From the NCBI GenBank assembly GCA_016081115.2, contig CM071933.1, positions 61,270,660-61,334,659 of the forward strand: a stretch of 64,000 nt of DNA, given 5' to 3'. Position 1 is the stretch's first letter, and each line of letters starts with the position of its first letter. The position numbers and the translations under genes were made by a program. Below the pieces are notes generated by a model, which was not told where the DNA came from, did no database searches, and saw only the letters and a program-made list of their open reading frames with translations. Below, piece after piece: positions 10,449-22,140 of this stretch. The stretch is from Rehmannia glutinosa. Taxonomy: Eukaryota > Streptophyta > Magnoliopsida > Lamiales > Orobanchaceae.

Positions 10449-13400
10449 GTGGATCTCGATCAAATTTCAAAAACCGTATGCACATCCTTTCATAACCCAC
10501 ACATATACCATTTCGTCCATTTTCTCTCTCACACTACACCAAAACTGTTCATCTCTCCAAAAGCAAAGACTGTATTTTTCTCTCGAAACCCTATCAATCT
10601 TCAAAGCAAGTTTCTCAAAAATCGTTCGGTAAAAATCTCTGAAATAGCAACTACTTATGATTTCACTAAGTTGGGAAAACAAATCCACACTAGCTCTACT
10701 GTGGATTTCGAAGGGATGATCAAACAAGGGTCAGATGAAACCCTTGTGAAGAAAATAGCTGAGAAAGTGGAGAAATCTGGGCTAAAACCCTTTCTCACTA
10801 TGGAGTTTCAGATGACTTATGTTGAAGAAGTCGCTCAGTTCTACGTGAATGCTGAAGTTCACGACGAGGGCATCAAGTCCTCTGTTCATGGAAAGGAGTT
10901 TACGATCACTGCTGGGGATTTAGCGGAGCATTGCTTGCTTCTATCGGAAGGAAAGCTGGAGATATTGGAGGATGATGTAAACCTGGTTGCTGCATGGAAG
11001 GAAGTGGCCAAACCTGATTGTACTACGAAGGTGGTTTACACAGCTGATAAGAAGCTGCTGAAGGAAGATTACCACAAATTGCTGGATATTGTTGCCAAGT
11101 GCGTAGACATCAAATTTGGAAGCTTTAATCAGCTTTCCAAAACTAAGATGATCGTGATGGCGGCAATCATGGAGGAGAAGAAGGTAAACTGGGCAGAGTT
11201 TGTATACAGCAGACTCTGCCAAAATGTTGGAAATAAATCTTTCAAGGAAGACGGGTCGTTCGGAGGATCCTTGGGATATGGCCTTGTTATTGGCCGGTTG
11301 ATGGAGGTGAAGGGTGTTCCACTCGACATGGAAAAGTGTTCCATGTCAACAAGAAAATGTTCCGATCAAATCTTTCAGGAGCTCAGAAGAGAGCTTATGC
11401 CAAGAGAGCGGATACCAGTGAGGGGGAATCAGCTGACCCTGAGGAAACAGCTGTTGTCTCCCCTCCGAAGAAAAAAGCTGCCCATGCAGCTGGAAAGAAG
11501 ACGGATGCCCCAACAAGGAAGAAAATGAAAGATGCACCTACCCCTGCAGCCGAGTCACCTACCCCTGCAGCCGCAGCGGAGAAGGAACCTCAAATACCTT
11601 CTCCGGTTGTCAAGAAAAAGAGGACTGACAAACCAAGAAAACCAGCTCCTCAGAAAAATAAAGAAGCACCGTGCCCCGCTGCCCAGGACTCAGAGGAAAC
11701 CATATCTGAACCAGAAATTCCTCTGGTAAGGACCAAACGAAGAAGACTCTTCAAGCGTTCAGAGCTTGAGAAAATAGCTGAGTCTGCCACTCAGCTGGAA
11801 CAAATCACTGAAACAGCTGGAGAAGTAGAGTCGCCAGAGAATATTGATGAAATCGCCAAATCTGTTGAGGCCGATCAGCAGAGGCCAGTCGAAGACCCAG
11901 CTGTGGACAGAACAGCTGAGAAGCAAGAAGGAGCTGAGACAACTGAATTTCCTATCGACAGGACTACATCCCCACCTGCGACAGACGCTATTGAGGGTGA
12001 AGAGCAGCAAGCTCTACTACCCTCCATTCCTGAGAAAGAAGTACAGCAGGAAGATGACGACGATGATGTGATCATGCTGTATCCAAAATCGTCTGCGTGA
12101 ATGGAGGAAGTGGAAGCTAAGTTGATCAAGGGAACAATTCCAGAGACCTGAGTTTATTGAAGAAGAAGAAGAACTGATGAATTTCCTGGGGTTGACAACA
12201 GTGGTTCAAGCATTGGATGAAGAGAACTGCATCAATATATTGAACATCTTCAAAGAAAAGGAGAAGGAAAGGTTGGCAGAAGAGGCTGACGCTCGTGAGA
12301 AGGCCAAAATCTGTCCCTTCACTAGAACCACTGAGCACACTCATCCCCACCTCGATGCTCTTTCAGAGAGTGATGAAGATTTGGACCCTGCTGCTGCGAC
12401 AGAAAAGCTAGAAATGCAGCAAGCCATGCGGGAATCCAGAGTGATGCATGAGCAACGGCTAATGGAAGGACCTGAGGAGTCTTCCAAATCACAGCTAGAA
12501 ATTGACCCTATGGGGGTGGTGCAGCAGATTGCAACTGTTGTTGCTGCGACCACTTCCCCAGCTCACTCTGAGGAAGGCTCTAAGGGAAATGGCGATGAAA
12601 ATGGGAACTTGGGGACCCAAGTCGAGCCAACCCCTATTGAAGGTGTCTTACCACCTGCCCCAACGGCTGAACACTCAAAGGAAACAGCCGGGAGTTTGGA
12701 GGAAAGTGACCCCAATCCAAGTTACTCAGCTGATGAGCCAGCTGAGGGGAAAACTCCCTCCACTGCAGCTAGGTCAAAGGTTGCTGCAGACAACTCCACC
12801 ATGAATCTAGGAGGCGAAGTGGAGACGAAAAAATAAAACGAAACACAGCAAGTTGTCACTGAAGAAGCTCGGACGATTGAGGGCTGTCTCGGTGCCAACC
12901 GCTACTCTCTATGGCCGAGGACGCTGTTGATGCAGTCGAGGCACAGGATGGTTCTGCCTTGGGAGTTAACACTCTGGGCATTGAAAGTGCAATCCACGGA
13001 GTTGAGACTCCTGTGGATGCCACCGTAGAAGACCTCAAGACAGAGTGAGTGCGCCGAAGGGAATGTCCAATGCCTTGTTGCGATTGAGACTGCGGGGAGG
13101 TATCAAGGCCTACGGGAGGTTGAGACTTCCCCGGGTAAAGAGAGAGGAAGCACGAGAACATCCCTCTAGTTATCATCGATGCATCTAAGAATGAGATAAG
13201 TGCCCTTCACGATTCCCAAGACAACCCTGATGTAACATTTCTGGGATCTGAAGGTGAAGATGAGGCTGAGTCATCCCCTGTTGCAAGTCCAACCGACTCG
13301 GTGAGGATGTTCTTCCCAAGATCTGAGTAAGCGAGAATTCAAGGCGTCGCTCGTCAAAAGTTCAATTTTGATGATGAGCCACCCTACAAGTCTCATCATC

Positions 13401-15196
13401 GTCCGATGATGCTCGATCTGATCGAGACTGGATAACTCATATGGAAAAACCAATTTGAGACCGACGAAGCTGTTAAGACAACTGAGGCTCAGCCAGTTGG
13501 ATCAATACCACAACAGACTCCAGCTGAATCACAGTCAACTGCGCAGGCTCCCAAAGCTGCAGCAGACAAGTCACTGTTGAACAGATTCCCTATGTTCGTG
13601 ATGATGCGTTTGAACAAACTTTCCCTTTCACATTAGAGTTGTCTGATCTTGATGAAGAATCAACTAGATATCAACAACGTTTCCATAGACCTGATCCAGC
13701 CATTCCCACAGATACCATCGTCCCAGCAGATTTTGATTTTGATGCTGCTTGGCCGCCAGCTGAGACAGAGGTGACAGCTGAGGTTCGAGAAGTCTTCAAG
13801 GCAATATTTGTGGAGATTGAGAAGATGGGAAGGCACCAGGCCTCATTGGATATGCGGCTGGATAACAGAATGCTAATCTTACGGCCGATCTACGTGGAAT
13901 CATAGTCAGGATCCGTGAATGGTGGCAACAGCAGCAGACAATGTGCGTGGAACAAGTTCGATACTTCAAAGCATTGTACAATAAGATGCTAAACGGAGCG
14001 CGATAATCTTTGACATGAAGAAGAGGATGCAAGAAAACATTGATAGAATGCATACTTCTCATACCACATAAATGGAACTGTTGCACGAATTTCATCGCAA
14101 AGAACTTCTGCGCGTAGAGGAGAACATGAATGAAAAATTCAGCCTTCTTATGGCTGAAATGAAGTTGGTGACAGCCGAATCCAACGCCACTCGCTCAGAA
14201 TTTCGAGTAGCATACTCCGCAACAGAATCCAAGCAGAACTCAGCTATCAGTCGCCTAGATTTCATGTTTGCTGGCATGTTTCCAGGGGTTCCTCTCTCCT
14301 TTGATGATGCCAAAAAGGGGGAAGAGGGATACCTAAAGACGTTGAAAGGATCCGCAGCTGAGAAGAATGACGCAACTGTGAAGGAGAAGACAGCTGAAGA
14401 GCAGAAGAAAGAAAAGGGAAAATCAGTTGAGGGGGAAGGTTCGAAAGACATGACTTTAATGGTTGCTAGAACCCCTCACCAAGGACTTATCATAGCTGAC
14501 ATAATCAGCAAACTTCCAGTGACTCTGCCGCTCCAACACTCTGCTGTGCCCATGTCCGAGAAGAGGAAAATAGTAGAAGCAAAGATGACGGAGATTGAAA
14601 GAAAAATGGATGCGGTCACGATAGACATCTCGAAACAATATGGAGGCATTCCGGGGAAGAAGAGACATCGATGCCATTTCGTACGTCGGAACCAAGCCGA
14701 GATCTGTTGATGAATTCAAGACGCCGCATCTGAGGGATACTTCGAGAACATGACCATGGCCCAAGCCTGGGACTTGTATTGGGAAAAAGGCCTCAAGCTG
14801 TGCGAAGAAGCTGATAGACAGCAGACTCCGAGCAATCACTCTGCTGGTCACTCTACTGGAAAGAAGAAGGCCCCAGTACAATACACACCCAGAGGAAGAG
14901 GTAGAATCAGTGGAGGAAGAGGTTTCAAACCTAGACCTCTACCCAAAAACATCGAATATATAGATCCAGGGAAGAAAGGAGGGATCTATTGGGTTGGGTT
15001 TGACAAAGTAGCCAACTTGCAAGTGGCCAAGAACAATGCTGAGTATGTAAATAGAATCGAAGAAGAAAATAAAAGACAAACTCAGCTGTGGGAAGAGAGA
15101 CAAGAAAGAAAAAGAAGAGATGAAGCTGCCAGAAAAGCCTATGAGAAAAAGAAAGCAGCTGAAGAAGAGAAAAAGGTCAGAAGACGACAGAGCTGA
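10449..15196 (+). pseudogene. Long extra ORF region downstream of pol (Sirevirus 'env-like' position), broken
   Basis: About 4.7 kb lies between pol and the polypurine tract and reads as successive frames of what was probably one long protein. The N-terminal third (10449-11528) resembles the putative plant transposon protein domain (FYVNAEVHDEG, VHGKEFTITAGDLAEHCL). A low-complexity Pro/Ala/Glu/Lys part follows (11336-12836), then less clear stretches (12840-14071, including 13639-13905), a coiled-coil-like part (14072-14710) and a strongly charged helical C-terminus (14750-15196, EEENKRQTQLWEERQ). No signal peptide or clear membrane anchor is visible, so a true envelope function is not supported. 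At least four frame breaks occur. Function unknown. Confidence 0.65.
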
Positions 15197-15514
15197 TGAA
15201 GAAAGAAGGAGACAGCGAAGGAGATGAAGTGTTGCTATCCACCCCTTCATGTAATTTATTATTGTAAATGCATAAGTATGTAAGTCTTCTGTACATTGAA
15301 TAAGAAATCTGTAATTTCTCTATTTTTTGCGTAGACATAGATGTTTGCTCTGATACACTTTGTAAACAGTTGTGTAAAGGACAAGAATGTTATGATCAAT
15401 AAAAGATTGATTCTACGCATACATTCTTTGTTACTGCACTACCTGTATGTATCTTTGATGCTTACACCTTTGCATGTATGTTTTAAGTTTTGGCATCATC
15501 AAAAAGGGGGAAAT
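15197..15514 (+). other. 3' untranslated region and polypurine tract
   Basis: Non-coding sequence follows the last stop. It ends in the polypurine tract (15501-15514, aaaaagggggaaat), the primer site for plus-strand synthesis, directly before an LTR start. The preceding tttggcatcatc phrase is shared with the first element at 722-733. Confidence 0.8.
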
Positions 15515-15681
15515 TGTTGGAAAATTTATTGTTTAGATTTTGATGAATGCCATGTAAAACTTAGACTAGAAAGTTGGCACCCCATTTTCTTTGTAATTTG
15601 CATTGTAATAGATAGGGTTGTTCGAGCTGAGTCAAGTCAGCTATGCCTGGATATGCAGGAAGTCAATTGAAGGCTAAAATG
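15515..15681 (+). repeat. Truncated LTR (first ~167 bp)
   Basis: It begins TGTTGGAAAATT right after the polypurine tract, as a 3' LTR should, and follows the LTR sequence up to aggctaaaatga. It then stops abruptly within the LTR and joins a copy of host flank; the junction shares the bases gaac or fewer with both parents. Confidence 0.9.
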
Positions 15682-15911
15682 AACTTTGCGAAATGTCACA
15701 GGAACCATTGATCATGGTGTTTTTTTCGAAGCACAAGTTCCTATCAAACTTATTGGCTATAAGGATAGTGATCTTGGATGAAGCATTAATGATTCTCGAA
15801 GTACTTTCGTATATGTATTCAATCTTGGAAGTGGGGAAATTTCTTGGAGTTCGAGAAAATAACCAATTGTGGCACTTTCTACTACTGAAGCATGAATACA
15901 TCGTAGCCTCT
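15682..15911 (+). repeat. Duplicated left flank (copy of 3376-3606)
   Basis: These ~230 bp repeat the old Copia RNase H sequence lying just before the 5' LTR, down to the cctct target duplication. I count about three differences, so the copy is recent. It carries a piece of the host site, not of the Sirevirus element. Confidence 0.92.
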
Positions 15912-17487
15912 TGTTGGGAAATTTATTGTTTAGATTTTGATGAATGCCATGTAAAACTTAGACTAGAAAGTTGGCACCCCATTTTCTTTGTAATTTACAT
16001 TGTAATAGATAGGGTTGTTCGAGCTGAGTCAAGTCAGCTATGCCTGGATATGCAAGAAGTCAACTGAAGGCTAAAATGAAGACTCCACTGTGAAGCAGCT
16101 GAGTATGGCAAGGAGGAGAAGTCAAGAACTCGACTGAAGGAGTAGCAACTATGATACCGCTGTGAAAAGTGTCAGTCAAATCAACTCAAGATAGCCAAGT
16201 CAAGTTGAAGTGACAGATGAGTCTTCCAATGATTAGGAGCTGACTCGAAGTCACCTGGGGAAGTTAAGAAATGATCAAGTCAAGACAATCGAAAAGAGTC
16301 CGTTCTGTATTAAGTCAAGAAAGTTACTTAAATAAGTAATACTTCCATGTGTAATATTCTAAAGTGCTCGATCCCGAAGCGTGCAAAAGGAATAAACCAA
16401 TGGGAAGATCGCACGTGTCGACTACGAAAAAGTCGGAAGGTTCATTTAATACGAGGTAATGTCAATTTCAAGGACTGCAACAAGACAAGCCAACGACCAC
16501 TAGTGTCTTTTGAAAATCAGCTTATCTCTTCAATGGGCAGATTTTTGAAAGAGCACTATAAAAGGCAGAGGAATCAAGTTGAGAAGAGGTTACCTTGCAT
16601 ACCTGAACCACGAACTTTCAAGTTATTATTCAAGCTGTAACCTGCAAAAATATTCTCAAGTTATTCAAGCAAATCCTCAAGCCTAAACTTGAAGGAAATC
16701 GATCCAACACCAAGTTTGTGAAGGAAAGACAACCTCATACTGTTGAAGAGGAAACTTTTGAAGAATCAAAAGGGGTCTACATTCCAAGGAGGATTGTAGA
16801 AAGGTTCAAGGTCGAACCAGTCTCAAGTCATTGGAGGGCTTCGTGATCAAATCCAAGAAACTTGAGCAAGTGAGCTGTAGTAGCAAGGCAGCTGCCCTGT
16901 GAAGAAGCTGAGTCGGACGAGAAGCTTGATTGTGTGACCAAGGCATCTCATCGAGTCCTAAAGGATCAAGTCATTTGTGTGATCAAGACTTGCATACGGG
17001 TGATAACCACTTTGTACTCTGATCAATACTTAGTGGATTCCTCCAGGAGTTGGAGAAGAGAGGATTAGAAGAATTACCCCATCTTCGAACCTCTATAAAT
17101 TTATTGTGTCATTTACATTTCAGCATTTACTTACTGCATATTATTTAATATCTGCTGATAATCTGCTACCCAATTGATATTTAACAAAGTGCTAAAACCA
17201 AGTGTTAAAACAAACTTAAACCAAATTCAAGGTTGTTAAGTCTTCCGCTGAAAATCTCATCAAAGCCAAGTTAAGTATTAGACTAAACATCTGAGTTATT
17301 CTATCAACAGCTCAGTCGAGTCTGTTGAGTGGCTAACTCTGTTGGTTAACTAACTTATCTGTCCATCAAGGACATAGCTGTGAAATCAACTTTGAACTTA
17401 TTTAAAAAGGACTAAATCAAAAAGTTGGTAAGGTTTATTCAACCCCTCCCCCCTTCTAAACCTTACTTACACCCCTTGGGACCTACA
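15912..17487 (+). repeat. Right-hand full-length LTR (1576 bp)
   Basis: It starts TGTTGGG after a cctct copy and ends acctaca before the right target duplication. The TATA box is near 16557. It matches the 5' LTR closely over shared parts and keeps the ~740 bp missing there. Since flank, not a polypurine tract, precedes it, it behaves like a solo LTR fused behind the element. Confidence 0.9.
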
Positions 17488-17813
17488 CCTCTTCAGCTGG
17501 ATGTCAAGTTGTTTGGTTAAGAAGAATTTTAGAAAGTTTGAGTTTCAAGTAACATGATCCGACAATATTATATTGTGACAATAGCTAGGCTATATCTGTC
17601 TCTAAAGATCCAGTTTTGCACGGAAGAACGAAGTGCACCCGCCTTCATTTTCACTTCTTAAGAGAGTTTATTAATGAAGGAGAAGTGAACATTGGGTATT
17701 GCTGAAGTAATGAGCAACTCGCAGATACTTTATTGAACCACTTGGAGGACCAATTTTCTTAAGAAATGTTGATGCTTTGGGAGTCAAGAGCAAATTCGAT
17801 TTACGGGAGGCAT
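17488..17813 (+). pseudogene. Old Copia RNase H end (continuation of 2667-3606)
   Basis: Immediately after the LTR the interrupted Copia reading resumes (QVVWLRRIL-like), running to the end of RNase H with frame breaks. A purine-rich tract (ttacgggagg) ends near 17810. Before the Sirevirus inserted, this was contiguous with the 2667-3606 fragment, with one cctct copy between them. Confidence 0.8.
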
Positions 17814-18109
17814 TGTTGGATAAATAAATTGAATTTGAAAAATAATTATTTTGGTAAAGTGTCTTTTAGTATGTCAAGAGTTTTTTTTTTAGTGTTTCAA
17901 AGTTTGAATTATATTTCCTAAGTTTGAATGAGTAGTTTGAAGAGTCTAAGTTGTTCAAAGAGTCATCTTATTTTTTGTAGCGTCAATTTAATAGTTAGTG
18001 ATTCCTATGCCTAATTCATATGTATAAATAGGAACCATATTGGGGGAATTTGTAAGACAATCAAGTTGAAAGAAATTTTCAGATTATAAAAAAAGTTCTT
18101 TTGTCTACA
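17814..18109 (+). repeat. 3' LTR of the old Copia element
   Basis: It begins TGTTGGATAAA just after the purine tract and probably ends at ttgtctaca, a 296-bp LTR with TG...CA ends. A TATA box (tataaata) sits at 18023-18030. The matching 5' LTR is not in the window. Confidence 0.65.
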
Positions 18110-18430
18110 ATTAATTGTAATCCAAAATCTGTATACCATAATATGGACATCCAATAGCAGCTAGTGCATCGGCCACCATGTTCCCTTCTCTCAACACATG
18201 AGAAAAAGATAATTGCAAACCACATAAAGATTTCGAATGCTGGTAAAAATATGTTGATACCTCCAATTCCCAGAAGTTGTATGAGATAAACCATTAATCA
18301 ATATTAAGGAATCAGATTCTACAATGACAGCTGAAACACCATGGTTGTGCAAAATTTGTAAACATGTGTTCAAGGCATTCAGCAGTAAAGCTTTCTACCT
18401 ATGAAGCCTTAATCGACTTGTTAATTACTA
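18110..18430 (-). pseudogene. RNase H-like (RVT_3 type) fragment
   Basis: On the minus strand two frames join into an RNase H-like domain of the type found in plant LINE-derived and related proteins. An upstream part reads VIVESDSLILINGL, where the acidic residues of the fold are expected. After a frame change the typical end HVLREGNMVADALA appears near 18170-18200. No start, no catalytic N-terminal Asp motif and no neighbouring LINE domains are visible, so it is a remnant. Confidence 0.6.
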
Positions 18431-18774
18431 GCTAGAGAAGTGGATTAATGTATAGGGAGAGCTGAATCTATTCTTTCTATTGTAAATTTGTCTCTCACAG
18501 AATACTTTTGGAGGGAATTTCTTTAACTTGAATGATAGCACATTCGGCCTCTAATATGCAGGTGTACAAAGTTTTGGGCCGGTTCACATCCATAATGAAT
18601 TAAAGAAAAGCCCAATTAACCCCAAACCATATTAGTCCTTATAGCAACAATTTGAGTCCTTGAAAGTAATTTAATAATAGTAAAACATATATTATTTAAA
18701 AATTCCATTTAATCCACATTATTAAATATTTATACCCATTTGAGAGGGTCTTGAGCGTTTTTCAAGCCAGGTTC
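18431..18774. other. Non-coding flank
   Basis: AT-rich sequence without an ORF, RNA gene or clear repeat. It ends at the left target duplication (aattt, 18775-18779) of the next element. Confidence 0.5.
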
Positions 18775-18779
18775 AATTT

Positions 18780-19277
18780 TGATTTAGGAAGGTAAATCAG
18801 ATGTACCAGACCTAGGGACCCACAAAGCGAGGTGAAGTGTGTTCCGCGAAGCGACCTGGCCAAGGATCCCCCAAAAAGCTAGGTGAGGTACTTTGTTCGA
18901 GGGTACCTGAAACAAAACGCACGTTAGGCTAGCGGGGATGGCTCCCAGCTAAGGCCCTCCGATGCCTAAGTCAGAATCAGGTAGTTGAGGTACTTAGAAA
19001 GCTAAAGAGCGAGGTAATTTAGAATAATGACAAGTTACCTTTTACCTTAATTTTCGTGCCGTATTTATAGTATTGTTCACCGGGTGAGACGGATCACCGT
19101 ACACGTGGCATCCGATCGACGGTGAGAGCCTCGCAGGCGACCCGACCCGGTGTTTCGGGTCGGGTCGGGACCCACATAAAAAGCCGCGGATCCTGAGGGT
19201 ACTTTGGTAATTTCGCGAGGCGAGGTCAAGATGGTCAACTCGACCTAGGCGAGGCTATGGTGGTAATTTCCACATCA
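18780..19277 (-). repeat. 3' LTR of Tat element (498 bp)
   Basis: It begins (plus strand) TGATTTAGG and ends CCACATCA. It pairs with 27820-28310; the phrases ggtgagacggatcaccg and ccggtgtttcgggtcggg are identical in both. The left target duplication is aattt at 18775-18779. Confidence 0.92.
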
Positions 19278-19613
19278 TTTACTCCCCCAGTTACTTTAGT
19301 AATTTATTGCTAAAAGTGACTCGACGCGACTCCCGAATTGCGACATACAAACTTAATCCTCGAATTCGAAAAGATCCTTCCATCCCTGCCGTTGAATTTG
19401 AATAATCTCTTGATCGAGACCGTCGATTTTCCCGCCTTTCACTCTCTGTATATAGGATGGTTTTTCAAACCTTCACTTTTCACATTTCCTACCCCAGATC
19501 ACCTCGCTGCTCAGTTCGTCCGCGACCTAGGATCTTGACCTCGTGCTCCTCCACTTCGCCTGACTTAGAGGTAGGTTTTCTTTTTCTCTCCACTTTAAAT
19601 TTTCTTATTATTT
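19278..19613. other. Polypurine tract and putative antisense promoter of Tat element
   Basis: Right beside the 3' LTR the minus strand has the purine run actgggggagtaaa (19278-19293). On the plus strand the same stretch holds TATA-like tatatagg (about 19448) followed by a pyrimidine-rich leader, a plausible promoter for the antisense gene at 19614. Confidence 0.55.
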
Positions 19614-21220
19614 ATGGCGACCCCTCCTCCATCTATGCGGCCCTCTAGCTCGCGGTCGAACTCTGGTTCGTCCTCGAACTCAGGGTCGTCTGACTCCGGC
19701 TCGTCTTCGAACTCAGGCTTGCGACCTCATTATCGAAGAGGTTCTATCCCTCGTCGGCCTTAGCCCCGCTCCTCGCCATGAAACTCTAACCCTTGGTAAT
19801 ATATTTCTTTTTAATTTTTTGATTCGCCTATCATACTTTGTATTGATGCTTGGCTTTTATTCATGCAGATATGGCGGTCCGATCTGCCGTTCTTGACAAG
19901 GCCCTCGCCAACAACAAAGAAGCCTTGCTAGCTCGCAAGCGAGCTCGACAAGAGGCTGTTGCGTCGGATTTACCGTTAGGCGTGGTCGCAGCTTCGGCCC
20001 CCTCCGTGACAATAGCCCTCGACCCCACTCCCGAGGTGCCCTCAAGAAAACCATCAAGGCCTCGGGTAGCAAGCCTAGGGAGGACAAGGAAAAAAGGTGG
20101 TTGAAAGTTCGCTCCAAAAAGGACAAAAATTCGCAAGGCTAGGAGCTCTTTGATTCTATGGGTGCTTCCCAGGGATGCTAGCTCACGACGAGCTCGAGCC
20201 TGCGATGCCAACCTCCCCACCGTTGATCAAATGATGATGTGGTTGAACCGGAGCGAGTCCCATCTCCGGCTCGGCTCGGCTCGCGAGAAGGCTCCTGACC
20301 TTAGGCCTCGTGTTCGCGAGCTTGCCATGCCTCGCACCATTCCGAACTGGAATATTAGCTCGCGGAGCTCGGTCCTCGAGACGAAGGCTGGGGAGGATTC
20401 CTTCGAACTGTATAACTATACTACCCTCCCCACCGACCAATTTGCCTTGATGACCACGGAGTTCACCCGCCTCGAAGAGTTGGCGGCTCACGAGGTCATG
20501 TCGGTATGTGAATGTATTTAAATTATCCAACTTTGTTTCTTCGCTTCTATCTCGCTTCGCCACCACTTACTTCGCCCTTTTTTTTTTTTTTAATAGCTTT
20601 CGGCCCTGTTGCACCAAATGGCGCTTCGCGGTGCCGATTGGAAGCACCAGAACGAGGTGTACATTAATCAGCTGAGCGAGGTCCATGCGAGGCTCCGAAC
20701 TGTCGAGGCGGATAAGGCAAAAGCCGTCGAGGAGGCTCGAGCCGAACTCCTCAAGGAAGTAGCTGACCTGAAAGCCCAGCTTGCTTCGTCTCAAAGCGAG
20801 CTCAAAACTCGCGAGGTGCACCACATCAAAGAGGTGGCAGATTCTTTTGAAAAAGGTCGGAAACAAGGCCTTGAAGAATATCTCTCATCCGAAGAGCATA
20901 AGGCTTCGCTAGCCTCGTCTCGTCTTGCCGAGGTTCAATCCTTTCTCCAGTCCTCGTCTTGCGAGAAACTCATTGTCGAGCGAGCCGTGGTGTACCTCTT
21001 TGATGGCTTTGAGCGGTGCCGCGAGCAGGGAATTAAGAAGGAAGCTTTTAAGGCCGATTTCGACCCCGACAAGCTTGACCCCTTTGAGAAGGACGAGCCG
21101 AAGGCAGACGTCGCTGAAGGCGAAGGCGAGGTGGGTAGCTCGCGTGATGTAGGGGTCGTCGATGAAGTGGAGGAGGTCGATGAGTTCACCGATCTCGTGA
21201 AACCTCTTTTAGCCTCCTAG
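19614..21220 (+). pseudogene. Antisense additional ORF of Tat element, spliced-looking
   Basis: On the strand opposite to pol there is a gene-like unit. Exon 1 starts at the ATG at 19614 (Ser/Asn-rich, MATPPPSMRPSSSRSNSG) and ends near a gtaatat donor at about 19797. Exon 2 runs about 19869-20503 after a tttattcatgcag acceptor, and exon 3 runs 20597-21220 after a T-rich tract and taatag. Exons 2 and 3 join in phase 0. Exon 3 encodes 208 residues with a long coiled coil (about residues 10-120) and an acidic C-terminus. Stops in exon 1 (about 19761) and exon 2 (20102-20104) suggest decay. A TATA-like tatatagg (about 19448) precedes it. Function unknown; antisense ORFs here are known in the Tat clade. 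Confidence 0.7.
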
Positions 21221-21420
21221 GGCTTTTTATGTAAATAACTGAAGTATTTAACTTAGATGTATTTTTATTCACGATCTCATCGCCTCTTAATGTACTTCAA
21301 ATGTTACTTCGTTTTTGTGTCTTACTTTTGCCTTACTTCGCTTGTGTGTCACTTGATATCGCACTTCGCCTTTATATATTGCATGGACTTTACTTCGATC
21401 CACTTTTTTTTTTAAGCATC

Positions 21421-22140
21421 CCTTGGGTCTTAGGCTTACTCGCGAGGCTAGGTCCCTGGGCGAGCCTAAGTCCCTCGAGGGGTTGCCTAGGGCGTTTACG
21501 GCCTGGGTCCCTCGTGGGGTCGCCTAGGGCGCTTATGGCCTAGGTCCCTCGTGGGGTTGCCTAGGGCGCTTATGGCCTAGGTCCCTCGTGGGGTCGCCTA
21601 GGGCGCTCATGGCCCCAGTCCTCGTGGGGTCGCCTAGGGCGCTCATGGCCCAGTCCTCGTGGGGTCGCTAGGCGCTCATGGCCTGTGTCCCTCGTGGGGT
21701 CGCCTAGGGGCGCTCATGGCCTAGGTCCTCGCGGGGTCGCCAGGAGGGCTGCTAGCGTTTTAGGGGGCTTAACTTGCGAGCAGCCCAGGTCCCTTTGTTG
21801 GGACCATTGTGGGCTTTGCCGCCCTAAAAGGGAGCTTATGGCCTAGATCCTTCGTGGGATCGTCTTGGGCCTCGCTAGCCTTTTAGGGGGCTTATCTTGC
21901 GAGCCCAGGTCCCTTTGTTGGGACCATTGTGGGCTTTTGCCCACCTAAAAGGGAGCTTATGGCCTAGATCCTACGTGGGATCGTCTTGGGCCTGCTAGCC
22001 TTTTAGGGGGCTTATCTTGCGAGCCTAGGTCCCTTTGTTTGGACCATTGTGGGCTTTGCCAGCCTAAAAGGGAGCTTATGGCCTAGATCCTACGTGGGAT
22101 CGTCTTGGGCCTGCTAGCCTTTTAGGGGGCTTATCTTTAG
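21421..22140. repeat. Tandem repeat field between pol and the antisense gene
   Basis: Two repeat types follow each other. From about 21450 to 21750 a ~38-bp unit recurs about eight times (core ggtccctcgtggggt, then cgcctagggcgct). From about 21760 to 22137 a ~120-bp unit recurs about three times (cores ccctttgttgggaccattg and gatcgtcttgggcct). Both share the word ctaggtccct, so the long unit may derive from the short one. It is non-coding; such repeats between pol and the 3' LTR are common in Tat elements. Confidence 0.85.

Larger units (their letters stand above)
3607..17487 (+). mobile_element. Sirevirus-like Copia LTR retrotransposon, rearranged, non-autonomous
   Basis: A complete insertion bounded by cctct duplications. 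In order: 5' LTR, initiator Met-tRNA primer site, gag, protease, integrase, reverse transcriptase, RNase H, a long extra ORF region, polypurine tract, a 167-bp partial LTR, a copy of the left flank, and a full LTR. Copia domain order, the polypurine tract form and the extra 3' ORF point to the Sirevirus lineage. Many stops and frameshifts break the coding regions, so it cannot move by itself. The three LTR segments differ little from one another, suggesting a fairly recent insertion despite the broken frames. Confidence 0.85.

Noticed and set aside
10449..15196. A retroviral envelope gene
   Set aside because: No signal peptide, fusion or membrane segment is visible; only the position resembles an env gene.
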